A stretch of 37,268 nucleotides of DNA from DAIOEK01 sp036746315 (GTDB lineage: Bacteria > Chloroflexota > Anaerolineae > Anaerolineales > Anaerolineaceae), in NCBI GenBank assembly GCA_036746315.1, contig DAIOEK010000026.1, positions 1 through 37,268 of the forward strand, written 5' to 3'. The notes under the pieces were generated by a model, which was not told the origin of the DNA, did no database searches, and saw only the letters and a program-made list of their open reading frames with translations. Each line of letters begins with the position of its first letter. Within the stretch, counting starts at the first letter, position 1. Of the stretch, positions 1-6,111 are shown one piece after another. The translations under genes were made by a program, and so were the position numbers.

Positions 1-1059
1 CTGCAGGGCACGCCGCAGCGAGAGCACGCGCGGCTCGTTATCCACCAGCGCCAGCAAGTGGACCCCATATGTGGATTGCAGGGCGGTGTATTTATATAAC
101 TGGTTCAGCACCTTCTTTGCCTGGGCGCCGCGTTTCAGTTCGATCACAATGCTCATGCCGCGGCGGTCCGATTCATCACGCAGGTCGCTGATGGCATCGA
201 TCTTTTCTTCACGGGCGAGATCGGCAATACGTTCGATCAGCCCGGATTTATTCACCTGGTAGGGAATTTCGGTGATGACGATGGCATTGCGACCGCCCTT
301 CATTTCCTCGATATGGGCGACACCGCGAATGGTCAGTTTTCCGCGTCCGGTGGTATAGGCTTGCTTGATGCTGTCGCGTCCGACGATGATGCCTCCGGTG
401 GGAAAATCCGGTCCGGGCAGGTATTCCATGAGTTGATCGATGGTGATCTCTTCGATGTTGTCGTAATTATCAATGACATAGACGATGGCATTGATCAGTT
501 CGTTCAGGTTATGGGGCGGGATGTTGGTTGCCATGCCGACGGCAATACCGGAGGACCCGTTCAGCAGCAGATTGGGCAGCCGGGCGGGCAGCACGGTGGG
601 CTCTTTCAGCGAACCGTCGAAGTTGTCGACGAAATCGACCGTATTTTTGTCGATATCCGCCAGCATTTCTTCCGCCATTTTTCCCATGCGGGCTTCGGTA
701 TAGCGCATGGCGGCGGGCGCGTCTCCATCCACGGAACCGAAGTTGCCCTGTCCATCCACCAGCGGGTAACGCATGGAGAAATCCTGCACCATGCGGGCCA
801 TGGCTTCGTATACCGAGGAATCGCCATGCGGGTGATACTTCCCCAACACCTCACCCACAATACGGGCGGATTTTTTATAAGGGGAATTCGAGTGCATGGA
901 CAGCTCGTCCATGGCAAAAAGGATGCGGCGGTGGACAGGCTTGAGGCCATCCCGCGCGTCGGGAAGCGCACGCGACACAATTACGCTCATCGCGTAATCG
1001 AGATAAGCAGTGCGCATTTGTTCGTCGATATCTACAGCCTGGATAGTGCTTTGATCCAT
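1..1059 (-). CDS. gyrA: DNA gyrase subunit A, N-terminal part (runs off the window)
   Basis: Breakage-reunion subunit of the type IIA topoisomerase that introduces negative supercoils, acting with GyrB. The 353 codons seen begin MDQSTIQAVDIDEQMRTAY and contain the hallmark stretches DYAMSVIVSRALPDARDGLK, KPVHRRILFAM, and GKYHPHGDSSVYEAMARM. The catalytic tyrosine lies in AAMRYTEARM at about residue 120. The quinolone-determining positions look wild type: Ser at the Ser83 equivalent and Glu at the Asp87 equivalent. The start at 1059 is preferred over an in-frame ATG at 1065 because an AAGG motif then sits 8 nt upstream instead of 2. The C-terminal part lies outside the window. Divergent from the histidine kinase gene. 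Identification is secure from motif order; GyrA against ParC cannot be fully settled without the C-terminal wheel domain. Confidence 0.95.
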   Translation of the reverse strand, partial: MDQSTIQAVDIDEQMRTAYLDYAMSVIVSRALPDARDGLKPVHRRILFAMDELSMHSNSPYKKSARIVGEVLGKYHPHGDSSVYEAMARMVQDFSMRYPLVDGQGNFGSVDGDAPAAMRYTEARMGKMAEEMLADIDKNTVDFVDNFDGSLKEPTVLPARLPNLLLNGSSGIAVGMATNIPPHNLNELINAIVYVIDNYDNIEEITIDQLMEYLPGPDFPTGGIIVGRDSIKQAYTTGRGKLTIRGVAHIEEMKGGRNAIVITEIPYQVNKSGLIERIADLAREEKIDAISDLRDESDRRGMSIVIELKRGAQAKKVLNQLYKYTALQSTYGVHLLALVDNEPRVLSLRRALQ

Positions 1060-1091
1060 ATTCATATCCTTTTGGGAAAAACAGCCTGTAA

Positions 1092-1121
1092 ATTATACCT
1101 TACCGCACGGGTTCCTTCCAA
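1092..1121 (-). promoter_or_regulatory. gyrA promoter
   Basis: On the minus strand TTGGAA (1116-1121) and TATAAT (1092-1097) are separated by 18 nt. Transcription would start near 1085, giving a leader of about 25 nt that includes the AAGG ribosome binding motif. A normal leadered promoter, unlike the leaderless ones elsewhere in this window. Confidence 0.6.
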
Positions 1122-1200
1122 TTTCCGGCAACAGAAAACAGGGCGATCGCATCTTATTTTTTATTGAATTTACTATGACTTTTTTTTACCCATCCCCCGA

Positions 1201-1222
1201 CCCCTTCCCTTGTGGGAAGGGG
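1201..1222. repeat. 9-bp inverted repeat between divergent genes
   Basis: CCCCTTCCC (1201-1209) and GGGAAGGGG (1214-1222) are perfect complements around a 4-nt loop. It lies 17 nt before a second, larger hairpin in the gap between gyrA and the histidine kinase gene. The C-rich flank (ATCCCCCGACCCCTTCCC) looks like a dispersed non-coding repeat rather than a gene-specific terminator; that is inference. Confidence 0.55.
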
Positions 1223-1238
1223 AGAAAAAAGTTTTTTT

Positions 1239-1281
1239 CAGAGATAATGAGCGTACTGCGCTCAATATCTCTGCTTTTTTC
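1239..1281. terminator. Strong hairpin with T tract (terminator-like) in a divergent gap
   Basis: Arms 1239-1253 and 1259-1273 pair over 15 bp with one mismatch around a 5-nt loop, followed by CTTTTTT and preceded by a GTTTTTTT run. It has the form of an intrinsic terminator on the plus strand, yet no plus-strand gene ends upstream. It lies about 160 nt upstream of the predicted histidine kinase transcript start and outside the predicted gyrA transcript. It may stop stray transcription or be part of a dispersed element. The rest of the 1066-1446 gap shows only the two promoters. Confidence 0.6.
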
Positions 1282-1411
1282 TAAATTCCACCCAGCGACA
1301 GGAAAGCGGCTTAAAGACGCATTGGGTTACAATTTTGAGACTAACCACCTTACAGTTACCTTACAATCGGTTACATTTATCCCGCGACAGGGGTATATAT
1401 AAGGCTGTAGT

Positions 1412-1440
1412 TAGACATTTTAAATTGATTGCGCTACACT
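1412..1440 (+). promoter_or_regulatory. Leaderless promoter of the histidine kinase gene
   Basis: TAGACA (1412-1417), a 17-nt spacer, then TACACT (1435-1440), followed by exactly 6 nt (GTTTTT) and the ATG at 1447. The expected start of transcription is the A of the ATG. No ribosome binding site precedes the gene. Confidence 0.6.
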
Positions 1441-1446
1441 GTTTTT

Positions 1447-2748
1447 ATGACAACCACCGCATCTTTGCCAATCGGAGCAAAAGAACTGCGGCAGCAGTTG
1501 CGTACTTTGATTCGTATTGTGGAGATCAGTTTGCGTTTGAACTCCACCATGGACCCGGAGCAACTGTTGCAGTCGATTATTGAATCTGCAACAGATCTGC
1601 TGGAGTGTGAAGCAGCCTCCATTTTGCTTTATGATGAAGCCAGCCAGGAGCTTCATTTTGCGGCCGGCAGCGGGGTTGATCCCAAGAAGCTGGCGGAAAT
1701 ACCCGTCCCACGCGACAAATCGATAGCCGGAGCGGTCTTTCGGGAGAACATGCCCATTCTGGTGGCGGATGTTCAGGATGACCCACGCCATTATGAGCTG
1801 GTATCCGAACAGACCCATTTCGTCACCCGAAATCTGATCGGAGTGCCCATGCGCATCCGGGAACGGGTGACCGGGGTATTGGAAGCGTTGAATAAAACGA
1901 AAGGTCATTTTGATTCCGATGATATCGACATTTTGAGCATCATTGCCAACCAGGCGGCGGTTGCCATTTACAATGCCCGGCAGATGCAGGCGCTGCAGAA
2001 TGCCTATGCTGAAATACAACGCACCGATGAAATGAAGACCCGGTTTCTGGCGCTGGCATCACACGAGCTGCGCACCCCGCTCCAGCACGTTTTGGGATAC
2101 AGCACCATCCTGAAACAATCGACGGACGATCATGTTACCGATGCCGCCACCAAGGTGGTGGATGCAGCACATCATATGAAAGACATCATCGATACCATGA
2201 CCAACCTGGAGCTGATCCGCCGGAGAGAGATGAACTCCGAATTCCAGCAAACAACCATCCAGATTGTGCTGGAAAAAGCATTGCAGGGGAAATTGCAGGG
2301 CATCAAGCTGCATGGGCATCAATTGGAGTGGCTGGTTCCCATGCAGGCGATACCCCTGAACGCAGATCCGGAAAAGCTGCCGCAGGTGTTCTCGGCGGTG
2401 CTGGATAATGCCATCCGCTTTACTCCGGATGGTGGGCGTATTACCGTGCTGGTGGAGAGCAAATCGGGGGAGATCGAAATCACCATCACCGACACGGGGA
2501 TCGGAATTCCACCGACGGAATTGGACAACATTTTCAAGGAGTTCTACCAGGTGGAGCAGCATCTTACCCGCACATACGGCGGGCTCGGGCTGGGTTTAAG
2601 TGTTGCCCGGGGGATTGTTCACCTGCACGGCGGCGACATCCGGGCTGAAAGCGCCGGAGAGAACAGCGGTACCACGGTGGTGATCCACCTGCCGGAAGCC
2701 AAACTACCTTCCACGGGTACGCTCAAACGGATTGTGAATCCGTCGTAA
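1447..2748 (+). CDS. GAF-domain sensor histidine kinase, soluble
   Basis: Two-component sensor kinase of 433 residues. There is no signal peptide or membrane segment, so it should sense a cytoplasmic cue. An N-terminal GAF domain spans roughly residues 30-180 (LLECEAASILLYDEASQEL through IIANQAAVAIYNARQ). The HisKA dimerisation helix carries ALASHELRTPLQH with the phospho-accepting His at residue 206. The HATPase domain follows with N box VLDNAIRFTPDGG, G1 box DTGIGIPP and G2 box GLGLGLSVARGI. The start at 1447 is chosen because a -10 box ends 6 nt before it; an earlier in-frame ATG at 1429 lies inside the promoter. No response regulator is adjacent, so the partner and the signal are unknown. 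The last 26 nt overlap the end of the convergent ATP-grasp gene. Confidence 0.9.
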   Translation: MTTTASLPIGAKELRQQLRTLIRIVEISLRLNSTMDPEQLLQSIIESATDLLECEAASILLYDEASQELHFAAGSGVDPKKLAEIPVPRDKSIAGAVFRENMPILVADVQDDPRHYELVSEQTHFVTRNLIGVPMRIRERVTGVLEALNKTKGHFDSDDIDILSIIANQAAVAIYNARQMQALQNAYAEIQRTDEMKTRFLALASHELRTPLQHVLGYSTILKQSTDDHVTDAATKVVDAAHHMKDIIDTMTNLELIRRREMNSEFQQTTIQIVLEKALQGKLQGIKLHGHQLEWLVPMQAIPLNADPEKLPQVFSAVLDNAIRFTPDGGRITVLVESKSGEIEITITDTGIGIPPTELDNIFKEFYQVEQHLTRTYGGLGLGLSVARGIVHLHGGDIRAESAGENSGTTVVIHLPEAKLPSTGTLKRIVNPS

Positions 2749-5059
2749 AGTACGCCACCGCCCTTCCCTTTTCATCATCCATAGCCAGCACCAGACGGGC
2801 TTCTGCACGGAAGTCCGCCACTTTAATGATCCGCAGGCAGTTTTCCACCCGTGCTTCTTCGGGCAAGAACGCCAGCAGATGATTGGGGGAATCGTAGAAG
2901 AATGCCCGGTTTAAGACGGAACGTTTGTCATCGAGATTAATCGCCAGGGGGTAGATTTGCGATTCGAGCAGATCCTGAAAGAAATGCGTGCCCAGCGAGG
3001 GTTCGGGGGCATGTCCGAATCCTTCTCCGGTTAATTCGATCAAGGCGCGGGAATTGTAAATATCCCCGTAATCGATGTGCACGCCCAAATCGGGATTGGA
3101 TGTGCCCCATCTGCCGGGACCCACGCAAACGAAAGTCTCACGGGCGAGAAGATTGTTCATTTTGCTGATGGTCCGGCCCAATTCGCTGCGCAGGGCGGAA
3201 GTTTCAAGGGCATAGTAGGCTTCGGGGGGCACGAAGAGTACGTACTGAATATCGGGAATCAGGCCATCCGGCACCATAAAATGGGTGGAAAAGACGATAT
3301 CCTGCGGGTCGAGGTTGACCGGGATCGACGCTCGGGTGGACAAGCCAAGCTGGCTTTGCGGACGGCACTGCAGGATGGTGATCTCCACCTCGGGTTTGAT
3401 GGCTTCGCGGGCGGTTACCCTGGCGGTAAATTCCAGGTCAACCGGCGACTGGTACTGTTTTTCCAACGTATGCAGAATGCTGCGCATCCGTTCGGCAAAA
3501 GGCGTGCGCTTGAGAAATTCCTCCATGGTGACACACAGAGTGGAGGGATCGCCCTCCAGGATATTGCTGCGCAGCGAGCTGAAATAGTCTTCCTGATCCT
3601 GCTGGGCAACAAAGCGCAGGTCATCATAATCGGAGGCCAGCACATCCTGGCGCGGGATGGTCTTGAAAGCATTTTCACGGATATCGATAACATCAATATA
3701 CTGCTGCGAGTATTTTCGGATGACCTGAGGGGATGAATTGGGGCGCAGCAGGGGGTGGCTGAGAGCGACCAGACGGGGGTAATCATTCCCCACGCGATCC
3801 ACGGCGCGCGTGCCCAACCCCCAGACCAGGCGGACAAAACCATCTTCGCGGCGGATTTGCGGCGCCCAGCGGTAGAGATTGCGACTAAAGGCGACACCGG
3901 CGGCGGTGGGGAAGAAATACTCCCCGACCCGTTGACCTTCCACGACCTGGATCAGAATTGCCATGCGCTCATCGTAATCCTGCAATCCCTTGCTGCGGCG
4001 GTAGAGCAGGGCATTCGGATTCAAGGTGGAGGCATATACGCGCGCAATGGCTTTTACCAGGTCTTTGAGGTTCTCTTCGGGACTGGACTGGTTGGCGCAG
4101 AACCAGCTGTCGTATTTACCGGCAAATGACGTGCCGAAATTATCCTCCAACAGGCTGGAGGAACGGACGATGAGCGGCTGCCCATCCACTTTCTGGAGCA
4201 TAGCTGCCAGACGACTCATCACCTCCGGCTCATAAGAACCGCGCTCGAAATCCGCCAAAATGAACGGATACTCGGAGCGCATCTCGGTCTCCTTTTTGTA
4301 CTTCTGGTCGTTCCAGTGGACGAGATTGTTACGCTCCATGAAATCGTAGAAAATATCCGAGCCAAGGAAGAAGGTTTCGGGTGTGCGGACGTGCAGACGA
4401 AGCGGATCATCATCGATGCGCTGGACAATACGGTAAGCGAGCAGCATACCGGCGGCTTTGCCGCCGATGCGACCGGTGCCTATTTTGTGGCGGCGGACAT
4501 TGGCGAGATCCTCGGCGGTAAACCATTCCTTGGCGATGTTAATGTAGCGGAGCTGATCGCTGATAAGATTGCGGATGAGAACGACCTTCAATTCGCTCAG
4601 TCTTGCCTCGAGACGGGTGCGCTCCTCCGCCGGCATCTGTTCGATCGTTTTTGCCTGCTGCAGGGTTAATTCCAGGGGCGCCAGTTCAGGATTGATCGAC
4701 AACAATTGCTCGGGGGCTTCCACCCCTTTTTCCTGCAACACCTCGTGGATGATGCCATCCAAATCCTGGTAGGTGAAATGCAGGCTGAAGTAGGAATCGG
4801 TGAGGTGGTCGCGGATCGAGCAGATGCGCTGCTGCCATGTTTCGGTGGCTTCTTCGATGAGCGGATCGCGGATACCCTCCCGCCTCTGAGATTCAAGCGC
4901 CCGCTGGCGAACCTCCTCCTCGAAGGCATCCTGGGCAACAAAGCTTTTCAGGTATAACTTTTTGCGCATCTTGTGCCGGATGCGTCCCGCCAGCGTGGGA
5001 TATTGCTGGAGGGTGAGAATGGTGGAAACGAGCCTGTCTGAGGTGGAAGGTGTCATCAT
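2723..5059 (-). CDS. PEP/pyruvate-binding (PPDK N-terminal, ATP-grasp) domain protein
   Basis: A 778-residue protein with the nucleotide-binding domain of pyruvate phosphate dikinase and PEP synthase. A helical N-terminal part of about 200 residues precedes the domain, which shows IGTGRIGGKAAGM, PLIVRSSSLLEDNFGTSFAGKYDS, FFPTAAGVAFSRN, VWGLGTRAVDRVG and the metal/nucleotide end motif EITILQCRPQS. A distinctive C-terminal block has GPGRWGTSNPDLGVHIDYGD. I see neither the phospho-histidine swivelling domain nor the PEP-binding barrel, so it cannot be a complete PPDK or PEP synthase. It may phosphorylate or ligate an unknown substrate. The open frame continues 63 codons upstream, but a TATAAT box ends 6 nt before 5059, so a leaderless start there is chosen. 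It is orphan in context; the function is not known to me. Confidence 0.8.
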   Translation of the reverse strand: MMTPSTSDRLVSTILTLQQYPTLAGRIRHKMRKKLYLKSFVAQDAFEEEVRQRALESQRREGIRDPLIEEATETWQQRICSIRDHLTDSYFSLHFTYQDLDGIIHEVLQEKGVEAPEQLLSINPELAPLELTLQQAKTIEQMPAEERTRLEARLSELKVVLIRNLISDQLRYINIAKEWFTAEDLANVRRHKIGTGRIGGKAAGMLLAYRIVQRIDDDPLRLHVRTPETFFLGSDIFYDFMERNNLVHWNDQKYKKETEMRSEYPFILADFERGSYEPEVMSRLAAMLQKVDGQPLIVRSSSLLEDNFGTSFAGKYDSWFCANQSSPEENLKDLVKAIARVYASTLNPNALLYRRSKGLQDYDERMAILIQVVEGQRVGEYFFPTAAGVAFSRNLYRWAPQIRREDGFVRLVWGLGTRAVDRVGNDYPRLVALSHPLLRPNSSPQVIRKYSQQYIDVIDIRENAFKTIPRQDVLASDYDDLRFVAQQDQEDYFSSLRSNILEGDPSTLCVTMEEFLKRTPFAERMRSILHTLEKQYQSPVDLEFTARVTAREAIKPEVEITILQCRPQSQLGLSTRASIPVNLDPQDIVFSTHFMVPDGLIPDIQYVLFVPPEAYYALETSALRSELGRTISKMNNLLARETFVCVGPGRWGTSNPDLGVHIDYGDIYNSRALIELTGEGFGHAPEPSLGTHFFQDLLESQIYPLAINLDDKRSVLNRAFFYDSPNHLLAFLPEEARVENCLRIIKVADFRAEARLVLAMDDEKGRAVAYFTTDSQSV

Positions 5060-5065
5060 ACGAAC

Positions 5066-5071
5066 ATTATA
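5066..5071 (-). promoter_or_regulatory. Leaderless -10 box of the ATP-grasp protein gene
   Basis: TATAAT on the minus strand, preceded by TGC (extended -10) and followed by GTTCGT and then the ATG at 5059. No convincing -35 and no ribosome binding site. The spacing of 6 nt predicts transcription starting at the start codon. Confidence 0.65.
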
Positions 5072-5106
5072 GCAAAGGGGCGGGATTGCAACCCACCTTC
5101 GAAACG

Positions 5107-5134
5107 ACAAATCCCCGCTTAAGCGGGGATTTGT
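5107..5134. terminator. 28-nt perfect palindrome, likely terminator of the zinc-ribbon gene
   Basis: A perfect palindrome whose half is ACAAATCCCCGCTT, centred between 5120 and 5121, so the RNA would form a GC-rich stem with a TTAA loop. It lies between the stop of the zinc-ribbon gene (5157) and the promoter of the next minus-strand gene, where a terminator is expected. The T tract behind it is weak (GTCGTTT), hence moderate confidence. Confidence 0.6.
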
Positions 5135-5156
5135 GAGTTGATTTTGGAATATGGGA

Positions 5157-5594
5157 TCAGGCTCTTTTGTTGCCACAGAACGGACAGTGGGTCCATTCCT
5201 GCTGGATGCCCTTACCGCAATTTTCACAGGTAATTTCACCTTTTTCAACCGTTTGCGCCTGTACTGCCGGGGCGGGTGCGACCGGTGCGGCAGCCACTGC
5301 CGGTTTTCTGGCGCTGCCGATCAGGTACCCGACGAACAGTACCAGGGCAACAACCAGGAGGGGCAGCAGTACGTTATGCAGCCCGGTCATGAGCGGAAAA
5401 CCGCCACGCATGGCTGGCATACCAACCTTGCCAAACTCCGGCACTTTACCGGGGAATTGACGGCCGGCGCGTGCGCCTTGTTGAATCACAGGCACAGCCC
5501 GCATTCCAATACGCAGAATAAAAGGCAAAACAGCCAGGGCGATCACGCTCAGGGTAAGCCCAATACCGATAATCCACTTCCACGTTCGACTCAT
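5157..5594 (-). CDS. Small membrane protein with C-terminal zinc ribbon
   Basis: A 145-residue protein of unknown function. It has two hydrophobic segments, WIIGIGLTLSVIALAVLPFI near the N-terminus and VLLPLLVVALVLFVGYLIG in the middle. An Ala/Pro-rich linker follows (AAAPVAPAPAVQAQ), then a zinc ribbon with two CxxC pairs, CENCGKGIQQEWTHCPFC, ending in GNKRA. Such ribbons are common in Chloroflexota and Firmicutes membrane proteins, and they usually bind zinc rather than catalyse. The start at 5594 lies 5 nt after GGAGG (5600-5604); the adjacent ATG at 5597 would be only 2 nt away. It is a single-gene unit, bounded by a palindromic terminator downstream. Confidence 0.75.
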   Translation of the reverse strand: MSRTWKWIIGIGLTLSVIALAVLPFILRIGMRAVPVIQQGARAGRQFPGKVPEFGKVGMPAMRGGFPLMTGLHNVLLPLLVVALVLFVGYLIGSARKPAVAAAPVAPAPAVQAQTVEKGEITCENCGKGIQQEWTHCPFCGNKRA

Positions 5595-5645
5595 CATAAC
5601 CTCCAATTCTTCACACATAAGATAGCAGGAATGTATGAATAATTC

Positions 5646-5774
5646 ATGAAGAAACTATGTAGGTTAGAGAACCTTTACAACTCTGAATTGCCGCTGAGGA
5701 AATCCATAATTTTGTCCATCCTGGCAAATGCCAGTGTGGTGACCGTATCGGCGGCGCTGAAACTTTACATGTAG
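5646..5774 (+). CDS. Possible 42-residue small protein
   Basis: An ATG-initiated frame reading MKKLCRLENLYNSELPLRKS and then a mostly hydrophobic second half (IILSILANASVVTVSAALKL), ending YM and TAG. A charged head followed by a hydrophobic helix would fit a small membrane-associated peptide. No ribosome binding site is present, but TATGAA (5634-5639) ends exactly 6 nt before the ATG, the same geometry as the leaderless genes here. There is no recognisable -35 and I know no homologue, so this is speculative. Confidence 0.2.
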   Translation: MKKLCRLENLYNSELPLRKSIILSILANASVVTVSAALKLYM

Positions 5775-6111
5775 CCATTACCGGAAGTAATCAAGCCCTG
5801 ATAGAAGAGCAGCCAGCCGTTTCATTCTTAACCCCAAATATTTCTTACCGGATCATCCGAATCTGGGAATGATTCCGGAAAAATTGATGTTTAAATGAAT
5901 GGGAAATACCTTAAAATGGAGCTATCCATACAGCCTGTGTTGGTTTCAGATAATTGGCGTTTTTTGACAATCAATAGCAGGTTAGGATAAAACGGGTTTT
6001 GCGTTTATCCGGGGCGAATATTGGGATCTTCCCGAGCCATAATCTGCAAGGCAGGTTGTTTGAATCGGGTGCAAGTGTATAGCTTGCTGAAGCTAGAGAC
6101 GAGGAGATTTT
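5775..6111. other. Non-coding stretch ahead of the cellobiose phosphorylase gene
   Basis: AT-richer than its surroundings, with no credible coding frame, tRNA or riboswitch that I recognise. It contains the promoter at 5964-5991 and a leader of roughly 110 nt. Just before the ribosome binding site a small hairpin TAGCTT-gctg-AAGCTA can form, which might modulate initiation. Confidence 0.5.
5964..5991 (+). promoter_or_regulatory. Promoter of the cellobiose phosphorylase gene
   Basis: A consensus TTGACA at 5964-5969 and GATAAA at 5986-5991 with a 16-nt spacer (ATAAAA one base later gives 17). Transcription would start near 5999. No obvious operator palindrome overlaps it. Confidence 0.5.

Noticed and set aside
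313..1167. Long plus-strand open frame of 284 codons opposite gyrA
   Set aside because: It is the antisense of the gyrA coding region; the minus strand has unmistakable GyrA motifs.
3077..3736. Plus-strand frame of 219 codons opposite the ATP-grasp gene
   Set aside because: No recognisable domain and no ribosome binding site; the minus-strand gene explains the region.
5775..6111. tRNA, riboswitch or small RNA gene in the gap before the cellobiose phosphorylase
   Set aside because: No cloverleaf, no recognisable riboswitch core and only one short hairpin.
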